The position numbers and the translations under genes were made by a program. DNA of 64,000 nt from Lentibacillus amyloliquefaciens (GTDB taxonomy: Bacteria > Bacillota > Bacilli > Bacillales > Amphibacillaceae). The stretch spans positions 3,720,001 to 3,784,000 of the forward strand of contig NZ_CP013862.1 in the NCBI RefSeq assembly GCF_001307805.1, in the 5' to 3' direction. Within the stretch, counting starts at the first letter, position 1. Each line of letters starts with the position of its first letter. The notes below the pieces were generated by a model that saw only the letters and a program-made list of their open reading frames with translations, was not told the origin of the DNA and made no database searches. Shown piece after piece: positions 18,941 to 29,723 of the stretch.

Positions 18941-19909
18941 ATGGCTAAATTGACTGGAATTTTAAACCGTGGATTGCAGCAAGGCGTCCAAGTAACGTGG
19001 ACATTGGGAAAAGTTATTTTTCCGATCACCCTGATTGTAACTATTTTACAATATACACCGGTTTTGCCCTGGGTTATTAAGCAAATCACGCCATTCATGA
19101 AGCTGCTGGGCTTATCCGGTGAGGCGGCCGTCCCATTGGTTTTGGGAAATGCATTGAATTTATATGCTGCTATTGGTGCGATCGTATCATTCGATTTTAC
19201 GGTGAAAGAGGTTTTTATCTTAGCTGTTATGCTGTCTTTTTCCCATAACTTATTTATCGAGTCAGCAGTCGCATCAAAAGTCGGTGTGAGCTGGTGGCTT
19301 ATCTCAGGCATTCGGATTGCACTTGCCCTGACATCTGCTGTACTAATCAATTTGCTGTGGAATGGAGGAGGCGAGTCTGCTCAGTATGGTCTGATTTCGT
19401 CATCGGAAACTGTATTGAACGGCTGGAATGACATTTTGCTTCAGGGCCTGCAAACGGCATTAGTTGCAATTGGCCAGCTGGCGTTAATCGTTATACCATT
19501 AATGATTATCATGCAATTTTTCCGTGAGAAAGGATGGCTTAACTTCATTTCGGATAAAATTGGCCCGTTCACCAGATTGCTGGGGATGGAGAAAAATACG
19601 TCAATGACACTTGTGGCAGGTCTGACGATTGGGCTTGCTTATGGTGCCGGGCTTATGATTCAAGCGGTGGAAGAAGATGGCGTTTCGAAGCGGGATATGT
19701 ATTTAGCACTGATTTTCTTAGTATCGTGCCATGCAGTTGTGGAAGACACACTTGTTTTCGTTCCGCTCGGAATCCCTGTTTTGCCGTTATTAGGTATTCG
19801 CCTGGTGACAGCAATTCTCCTGACGATGGCTGTAGCGTTTGTTTGGAGACGAATGGAAAATCAGAAAAGAAAGGATGCGGCACATGAACATTCATACCAT
19901 ACTCTTTGA
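18941..19909 (+). CDS. yvoD: Nucleoside-recognition (Gate) domain membrane protein YvoD
   Basis: A roughly 320-residue polytopic membrane protein with two Gate/nucleoside-recognition halves (motifs such as LVLGNALNLYAAIGAI and TLVAGLTIGLAYGAG). Its transport substrate is unknown. The ATG at 18941 directly abuts GTGAGGG, which leaves no spacer, so a TTG at 18950 may be the true start. The gene sits between lgt and ppaX as in B. subtilis, and its 3' end overlaps the ppaX start by 26 bases, which suggests translational coupling. Confidence 0.85.
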   Translation: MAKLTGILNRGLQQGVQVTWTLGKVIFPITLIVTILQYTPVLPWVIKQITPFMKLLGLSGEAAVPLVLGNALNLYAAIGAIVSFDFTVKEVFILAVMLSFSHNLFIESAVASKVGVSWWLISGIRIALALTSAVLINLLWNGGGESAQYGLISSSETVLNGWNDILLQGLQTALVAIGQLALIVIPLMIIMQFFREKGWLNFISDKIGPFTRLLGMEKNTSMTLVAGLTIGLAYGAGLMIQAVEEDGVSKRDMYLALIFLVSCHAVVEDTLVFVPLGIPVLPLLGIRLVTAILLTMAVAFVWRRMENQKRKDAAHEHSYHTL

Positions 19910-20519
19910 TCTTGACGGGACATTGATCGATACAAATGAATTAATTATCGCTTCATTTATGCATACATTCACCCAACATGGCAAATCTATTTCCCGCGAA
20001 CAGGCGATTGAATTTATCGGGCCGCCTTTGAAGGAATCATTGCAGAAGGCTGATCCAAAACTGGCGGAAAATATGATTGAAACATACCGCAAGCATAATG
20101 TTGAGCATCATGATGATTATGTAACAGCATTTCCCAACGTAGAAAAAACGTTAAAAGCATTGCAGAGAAACAACATTCAGCTCGGTGTGGTTACGACAAA
20201 GATGCGGGGGACAGTCGACATGGGCTTGCGGGTGACAGGTCTTGATAACTATTTTGCGACGATTGTAACACTTGATGATGTGACCCATGCGAAACCGCAC
20301 CCCGAACCGATTATAAAAGCAATGACGTCATTGAACGCCAATTCATCATCAACTTTAATGGTCGGAGATAATTCACATGATATCGAAGCAGGGCATAATG
20401 CAGGTGTTAAAACGGCAGGTGTTGCCTGGTCGTTGAAAGGCAAGGAAACATTACTGACATATCAACCGTCCTATATGCTGGATGATATGCAAGATTTGCT
20501 TGGGATTCCGGGAGTGTAA
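19884..20519 (+). CDS. ppaX: Pyrophosphatase PpaX
   Basis: PpaX is a HAD-family pyrophosphatase that hydrolyses the pyrophosphate released by HprK phosphorylase activity. The 211-residue product has DLDGTLIDTN at the N terminus, the TTK motif II (about residue 99), KPHPEPI with the motif III lysine, and GDNSHDIEAGHNAG as motif IV. The ATG at 19884 has AAAGGA upstream; the longer frame from 19839 lies within yvoD. Position in the hprK operon matches its role. Confidence 0.93.
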   Translation: MNIHTILFDLDGTLIDTNELIIASFMHTFTQHGKSISREQAIEFIGPPLKESLQKADPKLAENMIETYRKHNVEHHDDYVTAFPNVEKTLKALQRNNIQLGVVTTKMRGTVDMGLRVTGLDNYFATIVTLDDVTHAKPHPEPIIKAMTSLNANSSSTLMVGDNSHDIEAGHNAGVKTAGVAWSLKGKETLLTYQPSYMLDDMQDLLGIPGV

Positions 20520-20522
20520 GCC

Positions 20523-21041
20523 ATGCGGAAAACCGATCGCTATTACGTTGAACATGCCAATTCGTTATGGATGATTTATAAAACAGTTTCTTTTTGGAAA
20601 GTCGTGAAAAATTTCATCTTCATCCAGTTGGGGAGGTATACACCTTTTCTGGGAATCAAAAATTGGCTCTACCGCATCTTTCTGCGAATGAACGTCGGTG
20701 ATAGAACAGCATTTGCACTGATGGTCATGCCTGATATCATGTTCCCGGAAAAAATATCAGTCGGCTCTAATAGTGTGATCGGCTATAATACAACGATTTT
20801 GGCACATGAGTACTTAATTAAAGAGTACCGAATCGGTGAGGTCTTGATTGGTGATGAAGTCATGATTGGAGCCAATACAACCATTTTACCCGGTGTAACA
20901 ATCGGTGATGGTGCCATCATTTCCTCCGCAACGCTTGTTAATCAGGATGTACCGCCGGGAGCGTTCGCAGGCGGCAATCCAATGCGGGTGATTTATACGA
21001 AGGAAGAGATGGAGGAGCGGATGAACGGGAAAAAAGATTAA
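20523..21041 (+). CDS. yvoF: Hexapeptide-repeat acyltransferase YvoF
   Basis: A 172-residue left-handed beta-helix acyltransferase of the maltose/galactoside acetyltransferase type. Hexapeptide repeats run from about residue 75 to 155 (GSNSVIGYNTTILAHEY, GDEVMIGANTTILPGVTIGDG, ASATLVNQDVPPG-like region). The substrate is unknown. It is the last gene of the hprK operon, starting 3 bases after ppaX, and a terminator follows at 21131. Confidence 0.88.
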   Translation: MRKTDRYYVEHANSLWMIYKTVSFWKVVKNFIFIQLGRYTPFLGIKNWLYRIFLRMNVGDRTAFALMVMPDIMFPEKISVGSNSVIGYNTTILAHEYLIKEYRIGEVLIGDEVMIGANTTILPGVTIGDGAIISSATLVNQDVPPGAFAGGNPMRVIYTKEEMEERMNGKKD

Positions 21042-21130
21042 ACAGACCCTGTTAGACAAATTTTTAGCCAAGAGGATGAAACCCCCATCCTGTACGGGGC
21101 AATGCTGAAGAGAATGATGCCTGATATATG

Positions 21131-21163
21131 AAAGCCACCGTTGCATCAGCGGTGGCTTTTATA
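21131..21163 (+). terminator. Terminator of the hprK operon
   Basis: AAAGCCACCG pairs with CGGTGGCTTTT around TTGCATCAG. Confidence 0.82.
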
Positions 21164-21283
21164 ATCTTGCAATCAGATTGGAAGGGAACCATTTCAAATC
21201 AATAGGTCAGATAATGTCGATTTGTTTTAATAAATGCGGTTTTCATATACAATAGCACTAAAGTCAAGTAATGGAGGAAAACC

Positions 21284-22723
21284 ATGGAATACGAAAATCT
21301 GACAATGCACACGGATAAGTATCAAATAAATATGATGTATGCCCATTGGAAAAACAACTCGCATAACAGACGGGCTGTTTTTGATGCATACATCCGAAAG
21401 AATCCTTTTCGGAATGGCTATACGGTATTCGCCGGGCTCGAGCGGATTGTGCATTATATTAATAACCTGAAGTTTACAGAAGAGGATATCGCTTTTTTAA
21501 AGCAGCAGGAAGAGAATTATGAAGAGGCGTTTCTGGAAGAGCTGCGGCGCTTTACTTTTACAGGAAACATTTACGCCATGCGTGAAGGCGAAGTTGTTTT
21601 TCCAAATGAACCGCTCATCCGGATTGATGCGCGAATTTTTGAAGCACAGCTGATTGAAACAGCTATTTTAAATATGATGAACTACCAGAGTCTGATTGCA
21701 ACCAAGGCAAGCCGCATCAAGCAGGTAGTCAACAATGATACACTGATTGAGTTTGGTACGAGACGGGCACAGGAAGCGGATGCGGCTGTATGGGGAGCAC
21801 GTGCAGCTTATATTGCCGGTTTTCATGGAACGTCAAATACGCGTGCCGGCAAACTTTTTAATATTCCAGCCAAGGGAACGCATGCGCATTCCTGGATTCA
21901 GGACCATGACAGTGAAGAAGAAGCCTTTACGAATTTTGCTAAAGCTCTGCCCGATCAGACCATATTGCTTGTCGATACGTATAATACATTGAGGTCAGGA
22001 ATCCCTAATGCAATCAAAACCGGTAAAATGCTCGAAGCGCAAGGAAAAAAACTCAAAGGGATACGTCTTGACAGTGGTGACTTGGCTAGACTGTCCATCG
22101 AAGGCAGGCAAATGCTTGATGAAGCCGGCATGGAGCACACCGAAATCATGGCTTCCAACGATCTCGATGAAGAGGTTATCATGCATCTGAAACTGCAAGG
22201 GGCTAAAATTGATTCCTGGGGTGTTGGAACGAAATTGATTACCGGTGGCAGAAAGCCGTCACTCGGCGGTGTGTACAAACTCGTTGCCAGAGAAGATAAA
22301 AATGAGCTGATCCCGGTCATTAAACTGTCTGACGATTTGGAGAAAGTGACAACACCCGGTCTTAAGAAGGTATACCGGATCATCAACCGCAAGACGAATA
22401 AGTCGGAAGGGGACTATATCGCACTTGAACATGAAACAGTGGACGATAAACCGCTCAAGATGTTCGATCCTTTTTTTCCGCAAAAGTTCAAGTATGTGAG
22501 CAATTATGAAGCGATTGACCTCCTGGAGCCAATTTTTGTCAATGGCAACCAGGTGTATGACTTGCCGGAACTGGAGGAAATTCACCGCTATCATGAAAAG
22601 CAGCTTTCCTTTATATGGCATGAAACATTGAGACTCTTGAATCCACAAACTTATTATGTTGATTTGAGCTATGATTTGTGGAAGACGAAGCAGGATCTGA
22701 TTGAGGAACGCAGGATACACTAA
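21284..22723 (+). CDS. pncB: Nicotinate phosphoribosyltransferase
   Basis: PncB converts nicotinate and PRPP to nicotinate mononucleotide in the NAD salvage pathway. The 479-residue product covers the full family. Visible features are the N-terminal TDKYQINMMYAHW, FGTRRAQEADAAVWGARAAY around residues 155-175, and IRLDSGDLARLS, the phosphoribosyl-binding segment. GGAGG precedes the ATG. It stands alone between a terminator and the glpP region. Confidence 0.94.
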   Translation: MEYENLTMHTDKYQINMMYAHWKNNSHNRRAVFDAYIRKNPFRNGYTVFAGLERIVHYINNLKFTEEDIAFLKQQEENYEEAFLEELRRFTFTGNIYAMREGEVVFPNEPLIRIDARIFEAQLIETAILNMMNYQSLIATKASRIKQVVNNDTLIEFGTRRAQEADAAVWGARAAYIAGFHGTSNTRAGKLFNIPAKGTHAHSWIQDHDSEEEAFTNFAKALPDQTILLVDTYNTLRSGIPNAIKTGKMLEAQGKKLKGIRLDSGDLARLSIEGRQMLDEAGMEHTEIMASNDLDEEVIMHLKLQGAKIDSWGVGTKLITGGRKPSLGGVYKLVAREDKNELIPVIKLSDDLEKVTTPGLKKVYRIINRKTNKSEGDYIALEHETVDDKPLKMFDPFFPQKFKYVSNYEAIDLLEPIFVNGNQVYDLPELEEIHRYHEKQLSFIWHETLRLLNPQTYYVDLSYDLWKTKQDLIEERRIH

Positions 22724-22793
22724 ATGGTTCGCCCGTGTCCGCGATGTTTAAAATCTATCAAAGGGAAGCATGTGTGTGAGACTACTTTCGAGA

Positions 22794-22832
22794 GCGGCAT
22801 CCATTACAGTGCGGATGCCGCGTTTCGCTTTT
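22794..22832 (+). terminator. Hairpin after pncB, possible terminator
   Basis: GCGGCATCC (22794-22802) pairs perfectly with GGATGCCGC (22813-22821), followed by GTTTCGCTTTT. The interrupted T-run makes it a moderate candidate. Confidence 0.55.
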
Positions 22833-22915
22833 CAATGATTGAATGTGTCACTTCTTGGTGAGACTATGTGTCATATCTTTGAAGAAGCGGTGGAAAGGTA
22901 CTAAGGAGGTAAAGC

Positions 22916-23464
22916 ATGGAAATTCCTTCAGGTGTAATCCCGGCAATTAAAAATATGAAAGATTTTGAGAAGGTTTTGGAATCAGATCATACGACTATTG
23001 TTTTTCTGGAAACCAGGCTTGCTCAGTTGAAAAGTTTGGTTCAGTATTCGAAGCGGGCTGATAAAAAAGTTTTGGTTCACTTCGATTTAATTCAGGGGTT
23101 AAAAACTGATGAATATGGTATGGAATTTCTAATCCGCCATATCAAACCGGATGGTATTATTTCGACAAGAGGCAATATAATTAAGCTGGCTAAAAAAAAT
23201 AAATTGCTGGCTATTCAACGCACGTTTTTATTAGATAGTATGGCGGTTGAGCATAATTTAAAGCTGATAGAACGGTTTCAGCCGGATTGTATTGAACTAT
23301 TGCCCGGGCTTATTCCCGATATAATTAAACAAATCAGTGAGGAAACTGGTGTACCTGTCATTGCAGGTGGTTTGGTGAGAAACAAAATAGAAGTTTCTTC
23401 TGCTCTGGACGCAGGGGCAGTTGCTGTATCCACCTCAAATAATGAATTATGGAAGATATATTAA
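22916..23464 (+). CDS. glpP: Glycerol uptake operon antiterminator GlpP
   Basis: GlpP binds glycerol-3-phosphate and the leader RNA of glp transcripts to prevent premature termination. The 182-residue product matches the family from end to end, with HFDLIQGLKTDEYGMEFL, KPDGIISTRGNIIKLAK, LLPGLIP and PVIAGGLVRNKIEV. AAGGAGG precedes the ATG. Two candidate targets are nearby: the leaders of glpF (24862-24944) and glpD (29563-29666). In B. subtilis glpP lies directly upstream of glpFK; here fdhA intervenes. Confidence 0.94.
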   Translation: MEIPSGVIPAIKNMKDFEKVLESDHTTIVFLETRLAQLKSLVQYSKRADKKVLVHFDLIQGLKTDEYGMEFLIRHIKPDGIISTRGNIIKLAKKNKLLAIQRTFLLDSMAVEHNLKLIERFQPDCIELLPGLIPDIIKQISEETGVPVIAGGLVRNKIEVSSALDAGAVAVSTSNNELWKIY

Positions 23465-23480
23465 AGCGGATTACCTGTTG

Positions 23481-23509
23481 TTGAAATTTTCTAACATATG
23501 AATTATAAT
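23481..23509 (+). promoter_or_regulatory. SigA promoter for fdhA
   Basis: TTGAAA (23481-23486), a 17-base spacer and TATAAT (23504-23509). A weak cre-like sequence, TAATAACGCTTACA (23521-23534, two mismatches), follows near the expected transcript start. Confidence 0.72.
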
Positions 23510-23574
23510 TTAATGCAGAATAATAACGCTTACAAGTCTGACACCATTATACGAGTAAAGGGAGATGTGGTTGT

Positions 23575-24792
23575 ATGGCTGGTAACAGAGCGGTCGTTTA
23601 TAGCAAACCGGGGGAGGTAGAGGTACACGATATCAGTTATCCTGATTTGGTCTTACGGGATGGTCCGGGTGTTAATCCGTTAAACGTTGGCAGAAAATGT
23701 AACCATGGAGTCATTTTGAAAGTCGTTACAACAAACATTTGTGGAAGCGACCAACACATGGTTCGCGGACGGACAACGGCACCAAGTGGATTGGTTCTGG
23801 GTCATGAAATCACCGGTGAAGTGATTGAGACCGGCAGTGATGTAGAATTTATCAAGCAGGGGGATCTTGTATCCGTACCATTCAATATTGCGTGCGGACG
23901 GTGCGAAAATTGTCGGAAACAGGATACACACATTTGCCTGAATGTGAATCCTGATCGCCCCGGATCTGCGTATGGCTATGTTGACATGGGCGGCTGGGTA
24001 GGCGGCCAATCTGAGTATGTCATGGTACCATATGCAGATTTTCAGCTGCTGAAATTCCCTGATAAAGACCGGGCAATGGAGAAAATCCTTGATTTAACCA
24101 TGCTCTCGGATATCTTCCCGACAGGGTATCATGGTGCCGTTAGTTCGGGTGTTAAAACCGGGTCAACCGTTTATGTTGCCGGTGCAGGTCCGGTCGGTTT
24201 AGCAGCTGCCCACTCCGCTCAGCTATTAGGCGCATCAGTGGTAATTGTCGGAGATATGATTGAAGAACGTTTAGCACAAGCGAGAAGCTTTGGATGTGAA
24301 ACCATTAATTTGCGTGAACATGATGATATGGGTGAACAGATCGAGCAAATTTTAGGCATTCCTGAGGTTGACTCTGCAATTGATGCGGTTGGTTTTGAGG
24401 CCAGCGGTCACGGTGAAGGATCTGGAGAAGCCCCAGCTGCAGTTCTGAATTCCATTATGGGGGCAACCAAAGCAGGAGGACGTCTGGGAATTCCCGGACT
24501 CTATGTCACTGGAGACCCCGGTGCAGAAGATCGTGATGCAAAAGAAGGAACGCTGAAAATTCGTTTCGGTTTGGGTTTTGCCAAGGCACATACATTCGTA
24601 ACCGGACAAACGCCGGTTATGAAATACCATAGAGATTTAATGAAAGCGATTTTAAGTGGAAAAGCAAATATCGCAAAGGCTGTAAATGCCACATTAATCT
24701 CGCTTGATCAGGCTCCTGATGGTTATAAACAGTTTGACGGCGGAGTATCGAAAAAGTTTGTCATTGACCCGCATGGTTTAGTTCATAACTAA
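23575..24792 (+). CDS. fdhA: Glutathione-independent formaldehyde dehydrogenase (zinc MDR family)
   Basis: A 405-residue zinc-dependent medium-chain dehydrogenase closely resembling Pseudomonas putida formaldehyde dehydrogenase, which oxidises formaldehyde with tightly bound NAD and no glutathione. Catalytic zinc ligands lie in NICGSDQH and GHE; structural zinc cysteines in CGRCENCRKQDTHIC; the Rossmann motif is VAGAGPVGLAAA; VNPDRPGSAYGYVDMGGW and GQTPVMKYHRDLM are typical of this subfamily. Residues 22-38 look like a short insertion. It has its own promoter and sits between glpP and glpF, so the physiological substrate might instead be a glycerol-derived alcohol or aldehyde; that is inference. 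Confidence 0.9.
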   Translation: MAGNRAVVYSKPGEVEVHDISYPDLVLRDGPGVNPLNVGRKCNHGVILKVVTTNICGSDQHMVRGRTTAPSGLVLGHEITGEVIETGSDVEFIKQGDLVSVPFNIACGRCENCRKQDTHICLNVNPDRPGSAYGYVDMGGWVGGQSEYVMVPYADFQLLKFPDKDRAMEKILDLTMLSDIFPTGYHGAVSSGVKTGSTVYVAGAGPVGLAAAHSAQLLGASVVIVGDMIEERLAQARSFGCETINLREHDDMGEQIEQILGIPEVDSAIDAVGFEASGHGEGSGEAPAAVLNSIMGATKAGGRLGIPGLYVTGDPGAEDRDAKEGTLKIRFGLGFAKAHTFVTGQTPVMKYHRDLMKAILSGKANIAKAVNATLISLDQAPDGYKQFDGGVSKKFVIDPHGLVHN

Positions 24793-24821
24793 TTCTGTTT
24801 CCGCCACAATGTAAATAACTA

Positions 24822-24850
24822 TTGACAGCGTTTACATTGGATGCTATGAT
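24822..24850 (+). promoter_or_regulatory. glpF promoter with overlapping cre site
   Basis: TTGACA (24822-24827), 17 bases, TATGAT (24845-24850). The sequence TGACAGCGTTTACA (24823-24836) matches the CcpA cre consensus TGWAANCGNTNWCA at all but one position and covers the -35 box, which predicts glucose repression of glycerol uptake. Confidence 0.82.
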
Positions 24851-24861
24851 TATCTCAACAA

Positions 24862-24944
24862 GTTAAAATCGTGGTGGAGACATGGAGACCCACGCTGCAA
24901 TAGTACTTTTGGAAAAGTATGTCTATTGCAGTGTGGGTTTTTTT
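24862..24944 (+). promoter_or_regulatory. GlpP-type antiterminator leader of glpFK
   Basis: A conserved segment (AGTTAAAATCG followed by TGGTGGAGACATGGAGA) leads into a long terminator: ACCCACGCTGCAATAG pairs with CTATTGCAGTGTGGGT and ends in seven or more T residues. The segment before the terminator matches that in the glpD leader (AGTTAATAAAAATGC, TGGAGAAGTGGAGA), as expected for GlpP binding. Confidence 0.85.
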
Positions 24945-24999
24945 GTTATCGCGTGCTTGTTTAATAGACGCATACATTATTGTAAAGGGAGTGATGGAG

Positions 25000-27353
<2,354 letters not shown>

Positions 27354-27364
27354 TTTTGGGCGGG

Positions 27365-27407
27365 CGGAGGTCAATATGATACGATAAGCATTGACCTCCG
27401 TTCTTTG
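27365..27407 (+). terminator. Terminator after glpK
   Basis: CGGAGGTCAAT (27365-27375) pairs perfectly with ATTGACCTCCG (27390-27400), followed by TTCTTTG. Confidence 0.78.
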
Positions 27408-27411
27408 TTAT

Positions 27412-27516
27412 TCTGCCTTAACGGGGCAGGAAGGCCTCCACATACCAGGAAAATAAATGAAGGATCAGATGCCCTTAATAGGAAAAAAACGCTCCATTAA
27501 ATGACGTTTCACTTTA
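27412..27516 (+). repeat. Degenerate copy 4 of the two-hairpin repeat
   Basis: CTGCC/GGCAG forms a small first hairpin; TTAATAGGA (27475-27483) pairs with TCCATTAA (27493-27500) as a reduced second hairpin; the family end GTTTCACTTTAT (27506-27516) is intact and lies 28 bases before the dhaK start. The linker motif is mostly lost. Confidence 0.5.
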
Positions 27517-27544
27517 TTAAAAAGAATAGAGGGAGGGACTAAAA

Positions 27545-28525
27545 ATGAAAAAGATTATTAATGATCCAAATGAAGTTGTACATGATATGACGGAAGGTAT
27601 GATCGCAGCACATTCTGATGAACTAAAGCAAATATCAGGAACGACGGTTATTGCGAAAGTCAATGCGCCGATTTCGGGCAAAGTTGGCGTCATCAGCGGT
27701 GGCGGAAGCGGTCATGAGCCTGCACACGCAGGTTACGTCGGTAACGGCATGCTGGATGCGGCGGTTGCCGGTGAAGTGTTCACATCCCCGGCACCTGACC
27801 AGGTGCTTGAAGCGATTAAAGCCGCTGATGGTGGCGCGGGTGTATTTTTAGTTATCAAAAATTATACAGGCGATGTCCTTAATTTCGAAATGGCAGCAGA
27901 ACTAGCTGAAGCGGAAGGCATTAAAGTGGAAAAAGTGGTTGTGAATGATGATGTAGCTGTAGATGATCCATCTTCAAGAAGGGGTATCGCCGGAACCATT
28001 TTTGTTCATAAAGTTGCCGGGGCAAAAGCTGAACAGGGCGGCTCATTGGAAGAAGTCAAGGCCGCCGCTGACAAAGCTGTCAACAATATGCGATCCATGG
28101 GTATGGCGATGACACCGTGTATAGTCCCTGCCGCGGGAAGCCCAAGTTTTCAATTAGGTGAAAATGAAATGGAAATAGGCATCGGCATTCATGGCGAATC
28201 AGGAATTGAACGCAAAGAAATTACTGCTGCTGATGACATAGCTCAAGAACTGACGGACCGCGTATTGAATGATTTTGATTTCACCGGTGAGGCAGCTGTT
28301 ATGATAAACGGTCTGGGATCCACCCCTGAGATGGAGCTGTATATTGTCAATAAAAAGGTGCAGTCCATATTGGCGGAAAAGGGAATCACTGTTTACAAAA
28401 CATTTGTCGGAGAATACTTGACATCGCTGGAAATGACAGGCTGTTCGGTGACGCTATTGAAATTGGATGATGAATTAAAAACACTGCTTGACGCACGAGC
28501 ACAGACACCTGCTTTTCACAGCTGA
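27545..28525 (+). CDS. dhaK: Dihydroxyacetone kinase substrate-binding subunit DhaK
   Basis: DhaK binds dihydroxyacetone covalently through a histidine and hands it to DhaL-bound ADP/ATP for phosphorylation. The 326-residue product has VISGGGSGHEPAHAGYVG near residue 45 and GIGIHGESGIER, with likely substrate-binding His216. GGGAGGGAC precedes the ATG. It starts a dhaK-dhaL-dhaM operon inside the glp cluster. In bacteria with a three-gene system, the phosphoryl donor is the PTS rather than ATP. Confidence 0.95.
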   Translation: MKKIINDPNEVVHDMTEGMIAAHSDELKQISGTTVIAKVNAPISGKVGVISGGGSGHEPAHAGYVGNGMLDAAVAGEVFTSPAPDQVLEAIKAADGGAGVFLVIKNYTGDVLNFEMAAELAEAEGIKVEKVVVNDDVAVDDPSSRRGIAGTIFVHKVAGAKAEQGGSLEEVKAAADKAVNNMRSMGMAMTPCIVPAAGSPSFQLGENEMEIGIGIHGESGIERKEITAADDIAQELTDRVLNDFDFTGEAAVMINGLGSTPEMELYIVNKKVQSILAEKGITVYKTFVGEYLTSLEMTGCSVTLLKLDDELKTLLDARAQTPAFHS

Positions 28526-28539
28526 GAAAGGGGATAGAC

Positions 28540-29160
28540 ATGGAGTTAACCGTACAGGATATTGTTACATGGATCGAAAAAGCAAACGAAAAAATGCAAG
28601 CAAATAAGGAATATCTCACAACACTTGATCAGGAGATTGGTGACGGTGACCACGGCATTAATATGGCACGCGGGTTTCAGGAAGCTGCTGCTAAATTAGC
28701 TGATAATGACTACCCTGATGCTGAAGCAGTCTTGAAGGATACCGCCATGACGCTCATGTCTAAAATCGGCGGCGCATCAGGTCCGCTATTCGGGACAGCG
28801 TTTTTGAAAATGTCTGTCGCATCGAAAGAAGCAGAAACGCTTGATTACGAGACGTTTAAGCACGGTCTAAAAGAAGCCGTTGAAGGCATCAAACAACGGG
28901 GGAAAGCCACAGAAGGCGAGAAAACACTAGTGGATGTCTGGGCAAAGATGGCTGATTTATTCAACAAAGAAACAGATTTTTCAGCTGATAAAATTGCTGA
29001 TGAGGCTAATGATGCTATGGAACAAACCAAGGATATGATGGCAACGAAGGGCCGCGCTTCATATTTTAAAGAGCGGTCAATCGGGCATATAGACCCGGGT
29101 TCGGCTTCGTCTCAATATATTTTCACAGCATTGGCTGAGGTCATTGGAGGGAAGTTATAA
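28540..29160 (+). CDS. dhaL: Dihydroxyacetone kinase ADP-binding subunit DhaL
   Basis: DhaL carries a tightly bound nucleotide that is recharged by DhaM. The 206-residue protein has the Mg-ADP motif LDQEIGDGDHGINMARGF (about residues 28-45) and the ASGPLFGTAF helix cap, and ends GHIDPGSASSQYIFTAL, all typical. AAAGGGG precedes the ATG, 15 bases after dhaK. Confidence 0.94.
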   Translation: MELTVQDIVTWIEKANEKMQANKEYLTTLDQEIGDGDHGINMARGFQEAAAKLADNDYPDAEAVLKDTAMTLMSKIGGASGPLFGTAFLKMSVASKEAETLDYETFKHGLKEAVEGIKQRGKATEGEKTLVDVWAKMADLFNKETDFSADKIADEANDAMEQTKDMMATKGRASYFKERSIGHIDPGSASSQYIFTALAEVIGGKL

Positions 29161-29161
29161 C

Positions 29162-29536
29162 ATGTCGTATGCTGGTATCGTGCTTATTTCTCATAGTCCC
29201 AAAGTTGCTGAAGGAATAAAAGATATGATTCGCCAGGTTATTAAAGAAGTGCCGATTGAAGCGGCCGGCGGTACGGATGAAAATGATATAGGGACGAGTA
29301 TTGAAAAGATTCAGCAGGCAATCAATCGTGCCAATAACGGTAACGGTGTATTAATTTTTTATGACATTGGCAGCGCCAAAATGAATGCAGAAATGGCTGT
29401 TGAGATGACAGAAGCAAAGGATGTCACGGTCATGGAAGCCCCATTGGTCGAAGGGTCCTACGTTGCGGCTGTTGAATCCGGCATGGATAAAGATACGGAA
29501 AGTATTGCTGCTGCTGTCACGAAAGCGTTTGGATAG
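29162..29536 (+). CDS. dhaM: Dihydroxyacetone kinase phosphotransfer subunit DhaM (EIIA domain only)
   Basis: A 124-residue PTS EIIA(Man)-like protein that relays phosphate from HPr to DhaL. The phospho-histidine lies in VLISHSPKVAEG (about residue 10). The ATG at 29162 is one base after the dhaL stop, and GGAGGGAAG lies in the end of dhaL. It has only the EIIA domain, as in Lactococcus, and no fused HPr or EI parts as in E. coli, so it depends on the general PTS proteins. Confidence 0.92.
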   Translation: MSYAGIVLISHSPKVAEGIKDMIRQVIKEVPIEAAGGTDENDIGTSIEKIQQAINRANNGNGVLIFYDIGSAKMNAEMAVEMTEAKDVTVMEAPLVEGSYVAAVESGMDKDTESIAAAVTKAFG

Positions 29537-29562
29537 GTATTGCTATACACCGGCTGTTTGCA

Positions 29563-29666
29563 TGTGTTATGATAATAATAAGTTAATAAAAATGCTGGAG
29601 AAGTGGAGAAACCGCAAAGAGCTGATGAATTCTTTTCATTAGTCTTTTTTGCGGTTTCTTTTTTTG
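29563..29666 (+). promoter_or_regulatory. glpD promoter and GlpP-type antiterminator leader
   Basis: An extended -10 (TGTTATGAT, 29565-29573) precedes the GlpP-like segment AGTTAATAAAAATGC with TGGAGAAGTGGAGA, then a terminator with GAAACCGCAAAG paired to CTTTTTTGCGGTTTC and a long T-run. The organisation parallels the glpF leader. Confidence 0.82.
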
Positions 29667-29723
29667 GGTATAGAAGTAATAGTTACTAAATTGATAGGAA
29701 CAGTTGAAGAGGAGTGAGTGAAT

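Noticed and set aside
24919..24999. N-terminal extension of GlpF
   Set aside because: It begins inside the 3' arm of the antiterminator/terminator hairpin; the ATG at 25000 has the ribosome site and the family N terminus.
29521..29536. cre-like GAAAGCGTTTGGA at the end of dhaM
   Set aside because: Three mismatches to the cre consensus and lack of symmetry; probably coding coincidence.
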